Source: an uncultured Clostridia bacterium (lineage in GTDB: Bacteria; Bacillota; Clostridia; TANB77; CAG-508). From it: a stretch of DNA of 46,335 bases. Within the stretch, counting starts at the first letter, position 1. Each line of letters starts with the position of its first letter. Of the stretch, positions 17,078 through 24,702 are shown piece by piece. Under the pieces are notes generated by a model. The model was not told the origin of the DNA. It searched no databases and saw only the letters and a program-made list of their open reading frames with translations. Position numbers and translations under genes: made by a program. The DNA lies in contig CAKPSX010000012.1 of assembly GCA_934184665.1 (NCBI GenBank), positions 1 to 46,335 of the forward strand. Direction: 5' to 3'.

Positions 17078-17105
17078 TTGTTGCTTACGTGCTATTTTCG
17101 TACTA
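17078..17105 (+). other. Candidate left attachment site
   Basis: TTGTTGCTT followed by ACGTGCTATTTTCGTACTA. The first 9 bp are identical and about 12 of the next 19 match the block at 27115-27143. The site is AT-rich enough for partial chance similarity. Confidence 0.25.
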
Positions 17106-17231
17106 ATTCTTACTTGATTTCACTACTTCTTAGAGATATTTTTTCTATTATCATTTTATCCCATTTTGGATTATTTTACAATATATTATTAGTCATTTGT
17201 TAAAAACTTATGTTATTATTATTTTATTTAT

Positions 17232-17372
17232 TGGAGCGTGGGGCAATAAGCCCACGCGACTCCTTTATCTGGACTCTCACACCTCTTGCGTTTTGACTGC
17301 TTGTCAGTCAAAATTGCTCCGAAAGCTGAGGAGCAATAGCAAGACCTCGAAGGTCTTACCCTAGTATTTTAT
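17232..17372 (+). ncRNA. Structured non-coding element, left copy
   Basis: Four consecutive hairpins read on the plus strand. (1) GGAGCGTGGGGC-AATAA-GCCCACGCGACTCC (17233-17263). (2) A 9-bp stem TTTTGACTG/CAGTCAAAA (17291-17313). (3) An 8-bp stem ATTGCTCC/GGAGCAAT with loop GAAAGCTGA (17313-17337). (4) A 7-bp stem AAGACCT/AGGTCTT (17341-17357), then ACCCTA. The right copy at 26656-26787 on the minus strand has the same order and conserved blocks (GGAGCGT, AAGCCCA, GCGAC, TCTTGCG, the GAAA loop start, AATAGCAAG, ACCCTA). Stem 3 differs in four of its five inner pairs, all with compensation. No known RNA family is recognised. Confidence 0.5.
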
Positions 17373-17598
17373 CTTTTAATGTCTAATTTGTTTCAGAAAG
17401 TCTTTCAGCCGTTTTACTATTCTTATAGGTATAGTTTTATACTTATAATCTTAAAAACGCTCATTTTCTATTCTTAGATGTCTTATCTTTCAGTTCGTTA
17501 TCCTTTATAGGAAAGTTAGCGTATTATGTGAAAAAACACGCTGATTTTTCTATAATAATTTATTATTATATATAGGAAAGCTGGCGTGTTTTTTATTC
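17373..17598. other. Non-coding stretch left of the int operon end
   Basis: No convincing gene. It holds a diverged duplicate, TATAGGAAAGTTAGCGT near 17510 and TATAGGAAAGCTGGCGT near 17574, and the operon terminator. The stretch 17106-17231, outside the structured element, is plain AT-rich sequence. Confidence 0.5.
17534..17594 (-). terminator. Terminator of the int operon
   Basis: On the minus strand AAAAACACGC pairs with GCGTGTTTTTT across a loop that itself contains CTATA/TATAG pairing. A T6 run follows the stem. Confidence 0.65.
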
Positions 17599-17832
17599 TT
17601 ATATCATTTTCTTATCTGCAAAAACTCTTACTATTTCTGCTCCTAAATCTACTTGAAGAGATTTTATTATTGTATTCAAAAACGTTGTTTCTCTGCTATA
17701 CTTGTTATACAGAAATTCATTGCAGTTACTTTTATGTGTTTCTATGTAGGTTCTTATTCTTTGTTGTAATTCTGTATCTTGTGGCATTTGTTTTATGATT
17801 AGTTCTGCTATATTTATGTCAGTATCTTTCAT
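17599..17832 (-). CDS. Hypothetical 77-residue protein downstream of int
   Basis: Not recognised. A good AAAGGAG site lies 8 nt before the ATG, 20 bp after the int stop, so it is probably translated with int. The product (MKDTDINIAELIIKQMPQDTELQQRIRTYIETHK...) is soluble and predicted mostly helical. It could be a small regulator or an accessory factor for recombination, which is inference from position only. Confidence 0.5.
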   Translation of the reverse strand: MKDTDINIAELIIKQMPQDTELQQRIRTYIETHKSNCNEFLYNKYSRETTFLNTIIKSLQVDLGAEIVRVFADKKMI

Positions 17833-17852
17833 TGTTCTTGCTCCTTTAATTG

Positions 17853-18869
17853 TTATTCTATCTTGTCTATACAGTTAATTAGCTGTTCTATTGAGGTCTT
17901 TGTATAGCGTGCAGTTATGTCCTGCGTAGCGTGTCCTAGCAGTCTTTTTATAGTTAGTTTATTTTCTTCGACCTGGTCAAGTTTTGTCGCAAGTGTATGA
18001 CGAGTTTCGTGTATAGTATGTTTCATTCCTAGCTGTTTCATTATTGGTTTCCATACTTCATTATTATATTTATAATATGGTATTGGATTCCCAGTATTAT
18101 CACTTAACAAATATTTATTCTTAGGATTATATCTGCTTTTTATATATGGTATTATTGATTTGTGAAGTGGTATTATTCTATCTTTTCCAGCATCTGTTTT
18201 ACTTCCACCTATCCAGTATCTTTCTTCTAAGTGAATATTTGATGTTTTCAGTTTTAGTAATTCGTTTATTCTCATACCTGTGTAAATTAGTATTAAAATA
18301 GTATCCACTCCATCTATGTTGTCATTATCTTTTAGTTTTTGTATTTCTTCGTCTGTGAATGGTGTCTTAATGTGTTTTGTTTCTGGTTTGCCTATTTCTA
18401 TGTATTCATTATATTTTTTAGTTATTATGTCGTTTTTGTCTGCATATTCATACATAACGTTTAACAATACTCTCATACTTTTTCTTATGCTATATTTTTC
18501 GCAGTCATCTATTACTCTTTGCAATGTATTTGTTCTTAGGTCTGCAAATCTCATATTATGTATGCTCTCAAAACGTTTATATGCTGTCTTATATCCATTT
18601 ACTGTTGTTTCTCCTACTTTTAGAAAATGTTTCTCACTCCACTCGCTGTACAATTCTGCAAAAGTTAGCTGTCTTTGGTCTATATCGTATCGAGTTTCAT
18701 TGTACTTTACAAGTTCTGCAATAGCTTCTTCTTGTGTTGCAAAGTATCCCAAAATCTTATATATTTGTGAACCTGTATCTCTATAACCAGCTGTTATCCT
18801 TGCTACAAATGGTTTTCTTCTATTTCCTTTCAGTTTACTTACTCCACCATATCCATTAGGATTTCTCAT
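17853..18869 (-). CDS. int: Tyrosine recombinase / integrase
   Basis: Site-specific integrase of the phage/ICE type. The N-terminal arm-binding part (residues about 1-60, GYGGVSKLKGNRRKPFVARITAGY... YFATQEEAIAELVKYNE) is followed by a SAM-like core-binding domain (about 65-150) and the catalytic domain. All catalytic residues are visible: Arg in YTGMRINELLKLK, Lys in GSKTDAGKDRIIPLH, HETRH in IHETRHTLATKLD, His in LLGHATQDIT, and the nucleophile Tyr in ARYTKTSIEQL. At 338 residues it appears intact. Its GGAGG ribosome-binding site lies inside the end of the upstream HTH gene, giving translational coupling. Confidence 0.94.
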   Translation of the reverse strand: MRNPNGYGGVSKLKGNRRKPFVARITAGYRDTGSQIYKILGYFATQEEAIAELVKYNETRYDIDQRQLTFAELYSEWSEKHFLKVGETTVNGYKTAYKRFESIHNMRFADLRTNTLQRVIDDCEKYSIRKSMRVLLNVMYEYADKNDIITKKYNEYIEIGKPETKHIKTPFTDEEIQKLKDNDNIDGVDTILILIYTGMRINELLKLKTSNIHLEERYWIGGSKTDAGKDRIIPLHKSIIPYIKSRYNPKNKYLLSDNTGNPIPYYKYNNEVWKPIMKQLGMKHTIHETRHTLATKLDQVEENKLTIKRLLGHATQDITARYTKTSIEQLINCIDKIE

Positions 18870-18870
18870 T

Positions 18871-19156
18871 TTATCTCCTCCAACCTAGGCTACTTACTGG
18901 TTCAGTTATTACTTGGTACTTTTCACTTATTGTTGTTTTTTCTTTGTACTTGTCTGGCAATGGTTTGCCTATGTATTGAAAGAAAAGTGATGGAGATATA
19001 TAGTAATCGTATTTATTTCTTCCGAGGCATTATTTGTGCTGTTCCAAAAGTTAGTATTCCTCTTTGTAGTCCTATTCTTATGTATTGTTGTGATTTGTCC
19101 ATTTCTTTTGCAGCTTCTGCTATTGAAACATTGTTTTTTGTATTTATATTTAGCAT
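18871..19156 (-). pseudogene. Excisionase-like HTH protein, frameshifted
   Basis: The start at 19156 has a perfect AGGAGG 8 nt upstream. The first frame reads MLNINTKNNVSIAEAAKEMD, then a helix-turn-helix-like KSQQYIRIGLQRGILTFGTAQIMPRKK, and stops at 19013-19015. The +1 frame then continues without a gap as YDYYISPSLFFQYIGKPLPDKYKE... to TAA at 18871-18873. Removing one G near 19022-19027 joins them as ...QIMPRRNKYDYYISPSLFF..., a normal form of this phage-type HTH family of about 95 residues. It sits directly before int, the usual excisionase position. Either the gene is broken, trapping the element, or one base is misread. Confidence 0.7.
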
Positions 19157-19330
19157 TTCTTATTCCTCCTATTTCAGAGGGCAAAACTGGTTGCCTTTAT
19201 TCTTTAAAAGTCGCTTGTAGCAACTTTTCCCTATATAAGTATTATACTACAAACAGTTGTTCTTGTATAGTCATTTTGAGTATTTCTTTTATCTTTTTTG
19301 TCTTGCCCTCTAACCATATTATTATTTTTC
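19157..19330 (-). promoter_or_regulatory. Leader region of the xis-int operon
   Basis: A -10 box TATAAT (minus, 19241-19246) has a weak -35. Downstream, the hairpin AAAAGTTGC-TACAA-GCGACTTTT (19207-19230) is followed by AAAG. A second hairpin GGCAA-CCAGTT-TTGCC lies just before the AGGAGG. A perfect 9-bp inverted pair, AGAGGGCAA (19176-19184) and TTGCCCTCT (19303-19311), brackets the region. This suggests regulated expression, by attenuation or by an operator. Confidence 0.45.
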
Positions 19331-20137
19331 TTATTCAGCTTTAAAAAAAGTTTCATAAGATATTCTCATTATTTCTTCTTGTTTTGAATTAATATTTACA
19401 AAAATTCTTTTAGTAGTTTGATTTTGTGTTTCAAAACCTTCAAGTTTATCAATTAGTTGACCGTATATAATTTGCTCTTCTTCTTCAAATTTTATGTACT
19501 TTCTGCTATATGTTACTATTCTAAGAAAATGTGGGTAATTTTTTGTATTGTTTTTGTTTGATAAATAATTTGCTAATCTTTCTCTATTTCCACTTGTTAT
19601 TTTTTGTTGCTCTACTATTCCATTTTCTTTCCAAATATCTTCTAGTGTACTTTGCAGTATTTCAATTTTAGAATTATCTATTGTTTTTATCCATAAATGA
19701 CATTCTGGCCAATGTAAATCATTATATTTCCAAACTTTAATGTATATAATGGGTGCTAATCTCTTCTTTAACTTTGTCAAAAATGCATTGCTAAGTTTTG
19801 TTACTAGTTTAATATCTTTTATCTTCTTATTGAAAGATAATTTAATTAATATTTCTGCCTCGTTTCCTTCAAAATTACAAAGTATTAGTCTGTTTGCAAA
19901 ACCTAATCTTCCAAATGCTTTTGTTCTATCTTTACATCTTTTATGTTTCTTGCTGTATTTTCTTTTTCGATTTAACCTTTTGTCAAAATATTCCTCTGTG
20001 GATAATCTAATACACTTGTTTTCTATTTTATTTCCACAAAATTCTCTTGTTACCACTAATGCTTTCTTCTTATTATCATACCATTTTATTATTGAATTAC
20101 TATTTTTATTTGGCTTTGTATATATATCCATATCCAC
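19331..20137 (-). CDS. Rep-like protein B (diverged rolling-circle initiator)
   Basis: No strong family match. The layout follows rolling-circle replication proteins of Firmicutes elements: a basic stretch (RLNRKRKYSKKHKRCKDRTK), then EILIKLSFNKKI...LSNAFLTKLKKRL, IIYIKVWKYNDLHWPECHLWI at the HUH position, ILQSTLEDIWKENGIVEQQKI, and LANYLSNKNN with a Tyr where the catalytic Tyr is expected, then a basic IVTYSRKYIK. The usual HxH reads ECH here, so one metal-binding His is lost. It is homologous to the protein at 20717-21712; both end with a YETF motif. The start is GTG at 20137. Functional replication is doubtful. Confidence 0.5.
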   Translation of the reverse strand: MDMDIYTKPNKNSNSIIKWYDNKKKALVVTREFCGNKIENKCIRLSTEEYFDKRLNRKRKYSKKHKRCKDRTKAFGRLGFANRLILCNFEGNEAEILIKLSFNKKIKDIKLVTKLSNAFLTKLKKRLAPIIYIKVWKYNDLHWPECHLWIKTIDNSKIEILQSTLEDIWKENGIVEQQKITSGNRERLANYLSNKNNTKNYPHFLRIVTYSRKYIKFEEEEQIIYGQLIDKLEGFETQNQTTKRIFVNINSKQEEIMRISYETFFKAE

Positions 20138-20163
20138 TTATGCTAGATATGCTTTCAGAATTC

Positions 20164-20715
20164 CTATTCATCTTTATTCCTCTTTTCTTTGATTTTTTCT
20201 GCCATATATAGTCCGTTTAGACAACCTTGTATTTCTTCTTTATTTCCTATCAATATTAGTTCTCCTGTTGTCTGTATTACTGAAAATTTTCCTTCCTCTG
20301 CAAAATCTACTTTTATGTCTTTTATCTGCTTGTCTGTTAGTAGTTGTTGTATTTCTAACATTTCCTTTTCTTGTACTGGAATTGTGTCTACAAAGTAGGC
20401 AATGCTTTCATCAAATGCTTTTACCAATGGTTTTATTCGTTTTTCCCAGAAATTTCTTTCTCGTGGTGTCATTTCCACTTTATCATTAAACGCTATGAAA
20501 TTATTTAGGTCATTTCTGTTCTTTCTCCCAAAAATTCTTAATTTTTCTATTCTGCTCTCATCACTATCATTAGCTACTCTTATGTTTGGCTTATTATTGT
20601 TTACTATATTTATTTTGGTACTTTGTGCAAGTTCTTTTTCTTTCTCCTTGATAAATTTCTCAATATTGTTTATTGTTTTTTCTTTCTCATTATTTTCTTT
20701 AATTTCTTCTATCAT
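20164..20715 (-). CDS. Hypothetical 183-residue protein between two Rep-like genes
   Basis: Not recognised. The highly charged, helical N-terminal half (MIEEIKENNEKEKTINNIEKFIKEKEKELAQ) looks like a coiled coil. A middle part follows (MTPRERNFWEKRIKPLVKAFDESIAYFVDTIPVQEKEM). The C-terminus (FSVIQTTGELILIGNKEEIQGCLNGLYMAEKIKEK) looks like a small alpha/beta fold. AGGAGG lies 8 nt before the ATG and contains the end of the upstream gene; the TAA of that gene and this ATG are 1 nt apart, so the two are translationally coupled. No membrane segment. A partner role in replication or segregation is inference from position. Confidence 0.55.
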   Translation of the reverse strand: MIEEIKENNEKEKTINNIEKFIKEKEKELAQSTKINIVNNNKPNIRVANDSDESRIEKLRIFGRKNRNDLNNFIAFNDKVEMTPRERNFWEKRIKPLVKAFDESIAYFVDTIPVQEKEMLEIQQLLTDKQIKDIKVDFAEEGKFSVIQTTGELILIGNKEEIQGCLNGLYMAEKIKEKRNKDE

Positions 20716-20716
20716 T

Positions 20717-21712
20717 TTATTTTCCTCCTAGTTTTATTTTCTTTTGGACTTCTTGTCCTATTTCTGCAAATACTTCTTGCATTTCTTGTTCTACCTCTTT
20801 AAAAGTTTTCTTTTTTGGTATTACTTTTACTGACGTTTTTTCTTTTGCAGTTGATCTTGTTTTTCTTCCTATGTATCTTTTGTCATTAACTACTTTCAGC
20901 TTTATTGTTATTTTTTCTTTTTCAAATGTTTCATAAGTATATACTTGTACTTCCTGCTCAACATTGTTTATATTCTCTACTTGTCTTTTTCGACTTTCAA
21001 AAGTTCTTTTATGTCTGCTACATTGTTCCTTTGCTGTCTTATGGTCTGCTATTTCTATACTTACTCTTTTTATTCCTTTTGACATTCCCAAAATCTGTTC
21101 ACTTGGTTTGTATAGCTCAGGGTTTGTTTTATCGCTTTTATAATACTGAGCTTCTTTTTCAATAATTTCCTTTGTTACTGGTGTTATTACCTTTGCTGTT
21201 TTGGTTCCATCTTCCCAAAGTGCTTTTATTATTGTTTGATCTATGCTTATTGGTTCAGAAGATATTACCCAAAAATCATATTCTGGGATATTTTTCTTAT
21301 GGTATATTAGAACTCTTATGAATTTGGCTTCTTTTGGGAGTCTTCTTTTTAGTTTCTCCCAAAAACGTTTGCAGATTAAAGCTCCATCTTTGTTGTCCAT
21401 TTCTTCATTTGTTAAAAGTTTTATCAGCATTGCCTTATTTCCTTGACCCAGTAAATTTTCTTCCACTATATGATTAACACCTTTCATATATGAAACTACC
21501 TCTCCTCGTGCCTTTTTGTCCTTTGGGACTATTCGAATAGTATCTCCTGTTACTACATTAAGCATTTCAGTTTTGTTGTGTCTTTCATACATTTGTATAT
21601 GACTGCTGTTGTTATACTTCTTTGTTTTCAAGTCTATTTTGTTTCCATATTTGATTATTTCTGTTATTTCTTCTGGTGCAGGTTCTTCAAAAGGAGTTTT
21701 GTAAATGGGCAT
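20717..21712 (-). CDS. Rep-like protein A (HUH motif fully lost)
   Basis: This is a paralogue of the protein at 19331-20137. Equivalent segments are GNKAMLIKLLTNEEM (vs GNEAEILIKLSFNKKI), FWEKLKRRL (vs AFLTKLKKRL), IYHKKNIPEYDFWVIS (vs YNDLHWPECHLWI), IIKALWEDGTKTAKVITPVT and AQYYKSDKTN (Tyr kept), then VYTYETFEKEK. The HUH position reads EYD, with no His, so a metal-dependent nicking activity of the normal kind is unlikely. An extra N-terminal region of about 70 residues and a Lys-rich C-terminus are present. First gene of the operon, with a consensus promoter; AGAGGTG precedes the ATG. A DNA-binding copy-control role is possible. Confidence 0.5.
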   Translation of the reverse strand: MPIYKTPFEEPAPEEITEIIKYGNKIDLKTKKYNNSSHIQMYERHNKTEMLNVVTGDTIRIVPKDKKARGEVVSYMKGVNHIVEENLLGQGNKAMLIKLLTNEEMDNKDGALICKRFWEKLKRRLPKEAKFIRVLIYHKKNIPEYDFWVISSEPISIDQTIIKALWEDGTKTAKVITPVTKEIIEKEAQYYKSDKTNPELYKPSEQILGMSKGIKRVSIEIADHKTAKEQCSRHKRTFESRKRQVENINNVEQEVQVYTYETFEKEKITIKLKVVNDKRYIGRKTRSTAKEKTSVKVIPKKKTFKEVEQEMQEVFAEIGQEVQKKIKLGGK

Positions 21713-21743
21713 TCATTTCACCTCTTTTCTTTTTTATTTTTTC

Positions 21744-21753
21744 CGATGCATCG
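21744..21753. promoter_or_regulatory. Palindrome near the Rep operon start site
   Basis: Perfect 10-bp palindrome CGATGCATCG just downstream of the -10 box, at about +5 to +14. It is a candidate operator, possibly for the element's XRE protein; this is inference. Confidence 0.35.
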
Positions 21754-21764
21754 TTTATGTTTTT

Positions 21765-21793
21765 ATTGTAGCACGTCCCAAAACCATTGGCAA
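21765..21793 (-). promoter_or_regulatory. Promoter of the Rep operon
   Basis: Minus strand TTGCCA (21788-21793), 17-bp spacer, TACAAT (21765-21770), about 50 bp upstream of the first Rep-like start codon. Confidence 0.7.
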
Positions 21794-21879
21794 TACTGAG
21801 TTTTAGCCATCTTGATGAACGATATTCCCATTTTATATAACGAGGGATTTTTGAAAAAACCTCCAATTTTTTAGACAAA

Positions 21880-22090
21880 ATTCAAAAAAAGTTTAAAATC
21901 GCTGTATATTTTACATTTTGGACACATTTTGGTCACAAAGAATTTACAATTCATTTTTTCTTTTTCGACCGATTGGTCAGTTTTTCTTCAAACTTTTATA
22001 GCTTATGGGGGAAATGGACGTGTTTTTCTCCTTGCTCTAGCTGACGTCCATTTCTCTTATATGATATATGTTTGCTGATTATCTTCACAA
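21880..22090. other. Non-coding region upstream of the Rep operon, candidate origin
   Basis: No gene found. It contains repeated TTTTGG(A/T)CAC-like words (near 21914-21936), a small hairpin GACC-GATT-GGTC (21967-21978) and an 11-bp stem GAAATGGACGT (22011-22021) / ACGTCCATTTC (22044-22054) with a 22-nt loop and no T run. Position next to Rep-like genes makes a replication origin or a control RNA possible. Confidence 0.35.
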
Positions 22091-22099
22091 AATGGCACA

Positions 22100-22130
22100 A
22101 AAAAGGCAACCCATATTTTTATTTATGGAT
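22100..22130 (-). terminator. Terminator downstream of the 135-residue gene
   Basis: Minus strand GGCAATCCATA, A/T-rich loop, TATGGGTTGCC followed by TTTTTTGTGCC: an 11-bp stem with one G-U or mismatch position and a clear T6 run. Confidence 0.85.
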
Positions 22131-22158
22131 TGCCACTTTATTTATTATATAATCTATT

Positions 22159-22566
22159 TTATTTTTTCTTAAAAGCTTGTTCTCTTGCTTTATCAAAAAT
22201 CGCTTTACTTCTCAATGCTTGCTTTCTCTCCTTAGGTGTCATATTTTTTAACGCTTTCTTTTCTTCATAGTCATATTTATTAAAAACATTTGTTATTTCT
22301 CCAGTTTGCCAGAATGGTTTTTCTTTTTCTGCTGTTACTTTTGCGTATTCTATTTTTTCATCAACGATGTCAATCATCTCGTTTATTTCTTCTACTACTC
22401 TTTTTCTTACAAATTCTTTATCATAATATGTTATATACTCACCAACTTCTTCCATTGTTTCTATCAACTTACAAAGTCTATTTATTACTTTGAAAAGTCC
22501 TGAATATCTATAACAACTTTCTTTTTTATCTTCTGTTAGCATACCATCTTTGATTATTATTAGCAT
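22159..22566 (-). CDS. Hypothetical 135-residue protein of the element
   Basis: Not recognised. AAAGGTGG lies 9 nt before the ATG at 22566. The product is soluble and helical: KKESCYRYSGLFKVINRLCKLIETMEEVGEYITYYDKEFVRKRVVEEINEMIDIVDEKIEYAK, followed by a Lys/Arg-rich C-terminal half (MTPKERKQALRSKAIFDKAREQAFKKK). The latter contains the MTPxER word also found in the 183-residue protein (MTPRERNFW). It is a single gene with its own terminator. Function unknown. Confidence 0.55.
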   Translation of the reverse strand: MLIIIKDGMLTEDKKESCYRYSGLFKVINRLCKLIETMEEVGEYITYYDKEFVRKRVVEEINEMIDIVDEKIEYAKVTAEKEKPFWQTGEITNVFNKYDYEEKKALKNMTPKERKQALRSKAIFDKAREQAFKKK

Positions 22567-22572
22567 TATCAA

Positions 22573-22900
22573 AAACCACCTTTCTTGATTTATGTGTGTT
22601 CTTCACGACTGGTTGTATCTGTTTCAAAAATCTCGATTTCTTTTTTATCCGTATCAAGTCATAAAACAACAACTCCTTTTTACTTTTTGTTCCTACTAAT
22701 ATTTTTTCAATTTGTGATTATTTTCTTATTTGTTGTTAGTTAAATTAGGAGAGGAGATCCAATTTTATTAAAAACTCTATATTTTATTTTTAAGGTCTTT
22801 AGTTTTCTTATATAGGGTAGTATTCGCTTTTGATTTATTAAACTATTCTGGACTATTCTTAAGCTTATGAGGTTACTTTCTTCTTTTATTTAGGCAAAGA
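22573..22900. other. Gap between element genes without a clear gene
   Basis: AT-rich, with no convincing ORF. One frame on the minus strand near 22615-22680 reads LDTDKKEIEIFETDTTSREEHT and then stops, but it has a stop immediately upstream and no start. It may be a remnant. Confidence 0.4.
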
Positions 22901-22904
22901 AAAA

Positions 22905-22930
22905 GTCCAGCATTTGTTTTTATGCTGAAC
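22905..22930 (-). terminator. Terminator of the SHOCT-PASTA gene
   Basis: Minus strand GTTCAGCAT, loop AAAAACAA, ATGCTGGAC followed by TTTTTCTTT; 9-bp stem with one mismatch or G-U position. Confidence 0.85.
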
Positions 22931-22942
22931 TTAGTTATATTT

Positions 22943-24643
22943 TTATTTTATTTCATAAGTTTTTGTTGTATCAAATACCATTTCTCCTTCAAACAATGTT
23001 GTTTCTTTTATTGCTGTTCTCGTATTGTCCATTGTGATTTTTACTTTTCTTTTCTCACTTGGTTTTTTCTTATATTCTAGTACAGTTGCCTTATCTGTTA
23101 TGGTGTCTGGCAAACTATCTCCTCCATCAAAATATTCAAAATATCCATTTTCAACTAAACACCCTTCAACATATATATGTATATCTATTCTAGATGATTC
23201 TGCTTTGATTTCTTGTGCTGTTGTATTATTTGCTATTAGTTGTTTTAGATTTACATTTAAAGTTGCTATAATATCTTCTGACTTATTTGTTTTATCGTTT
23301 GTATTTTGACTTGAGCTATTGTTTTTATTTGAACTAGTTGTATTACTTTGTTGTACTGAATTAGAATTATTATTTGTTGAGCTTGTATCTATCCATCCTT
23401 TTTGTTTTAGAAAACTTAATAAAGAGTCATTACCATAATCTCCTGTCTCATTAAAAGTATTATAAAATTCTACTAATTCTTCCATTTGTTCATCAGTTGG
23501 TTGAAAGTTGTATCCATAGTAACTATTAAAAAAGGAAATTCTTTGTTTTATATCTTCTATTGCTTCTGACTGATTTGCTGCTGAAGATGTATCTTGTGTA
23601 TTTGGTATTTTTTCTGTAAATTCTTTGTATTTTTCTTCGCTCATAGCATAAATATAAAAATAATCTATCCTAGATGAGTTATTCTTTAGAACTTCATATA
23701 CTACATTATTTTTAAAATATGCACTTGCAATATTTCCTTTTTCTCCCTCGTTGGCATATTCTTTGTATAAATTTAAAACACTAGATAATCCTTGTCCAGT
23801 CAATGACATTATTGTTGCTGAATAGACCTTTTTTAAAATAAATTCAAACATCAAATTTGTATCTGCTACATCCTTCTCACAAAATCCAGCACAAGCAAAA
23901 ACAATATAATCACTATCTAATTCTGTAAAAATACTAATAGAATATCCTAACTTATAACACATATATTGTTTGAAATTGTTTTGAGGACTTTGTTTGTATA
24001 ATGAAAAATCGCTTGGTTTAATTTTTTCATAGGTACTTACAGACTTATTTTCTCCCAATTGTTCATAAACATTCTCGATATTATTATTATAACTTTCACA
24101 AAATTCTGCTATTGTTTTATTAAAACGCATACCATAAAAATTATCGCTTTCTATTGTCATTAATTCCTCAAAATATAGTGATACTTCTGTATTCTTATCA
24201 ACCTTTTCATTTGCAGAAGGATATTGTGTATCAACAACATATTCATTTGGTTTTTCCTCAGTTCGTTTTTTATCATAATCAGTTAGCTTTATATTTAATC
24301 CAATATTATTTAATGCTTCTTTTGCTTTATCTATGGTCATTCCTTTAACATTGGGTACTTCAACCTGTGCTGCTAATCTAGCTTCTTCAGCAGCTATCTT
24401 TCTTTTGTTATCTATATTTTGTTTTATACTAAAAGCACCAACAACCAGCATTGGAATTAGTATTAATAGCATAACTTCTATTGTACAAATCTTTATAAAT
24501 AATTTATTTTTCAGCTTTTTAAATTCTTCGTCTGTTAGTTTCCCTTCGTCTTTTAATCTTTGCAATTCTTTCAACTTAGTTTGTCCTGTTATTTTTCCCA
24601 ATATTTTGATTAACTTTTTCTCATTATTTTTTCTTTGTTCCAT
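22943..24643 (-). CDS. SHOCT-TM-PASTA surface protein
   Basis: This is a membrane protein of the element. The N-terminal cytoplasmic part has a SHOCT-like motif (LKELQRLKDEGKLTDEEFKKLKNKLF, residues about 23-48). One TM segment follows (about 52-74, EVMLLILIPMLVVGAFSI). Next is a single PASTA domain (about 96-160, VEVPNVKGMTIDKAKEALNNIGLNIKL), a type known to bind peptidoglycan or muropeptides. A unique domain of about 190 residues, a Ser/Asn/Gln linker (about 415-455) and a C-terminal beta-rich domain complete the protein. Length 566. The protein is predicted to face the cell wall. PASTA domains usually occur on Ser/Thr kinases or PBPs, neither of which is present. Function unknown; it may alter the host surface. 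Confidence 0.7.
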   Translation of the reverse strand: MEQRKNNEKKLIKILGKITGQTKLKELQRLKDEGKLTDEEFKKLKNKLFIKICTIEVMLLILIPMLVVGAFSIKQNIDNKRKIAAEEARLAAQVEVPNVKGMTIDKAKEALNNIGLNIKLTDYDKKRTEEKPNEYVVDTQYPSANEKVDKNTEVSLYFEELMTIESDNFYGMRFNKTIAEFCESYNNNIENVYEQLGENKSVSTYEKIKPSDFSLYKQSPQNNFKQYMCYKLGYSISIFTELDSDYIVFACAGFCEKDVADTNLMFEFILKKVYSATIMSLTGQGLSSVLNLYKEYANEGEKGNIASAYFKNNVVYEVLKNNSSRIDYFYIYAMSEEKYKEFTEKIPNTQDTSSAANQSEAIEDIKQRISFFNSYYGYNFQPTDEQMEELVEFYNTFNETGDYGNDSLLSFLKQKGWIDTSSTNNNSNSVQQSNTTSSNKNNSSSQNTNDKTNKSEDIIATLNVNLKQLIANNTTAQEIKAESSRIDIHIYVEGCLVENGYFEYFDGGDSLPDTITDKATVLEYKKKPSEKRKVKITMDNTRTAIKETTLFEGEMVFDTTKTYEIK

Positions 24644-24702
24644 TTTTCTTTTTTCCCTTTATTTTTTACTCCCCCCTTTATTATATAAATTTTAAAATTA
24701 TT

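Noticed and set aside
17233..17357. tRNA, tmRNA, group II intron domain V or known riboswitch in the structured element
   Set aside because: No cloverleaf with TTCRA loop, no domain V AGC/bulge pattern and no recognised aptamer core could be found by eye.
18969..19184. A 71-residue minus-strand ORF before int
   Set aside because: It is an out-of-frame reading of the HTH gene. The frame with AGGAGG and HTH similarity is the other one.
21687..21878. A 63-residue minus-strand ORF upstream of the Rep-like gene A
   Set aside because: It covers the promoter (TTGCCA-17-TACAAT) and the start of the Rep-like gene and has no convincing start signal.
22610..22735. Short frames with protein-like text (LDTDKKEIEIFETDTTSREEHT)
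   Set aside because: A stop lies directly upstream and no start codon is available. At best it is a remnant.
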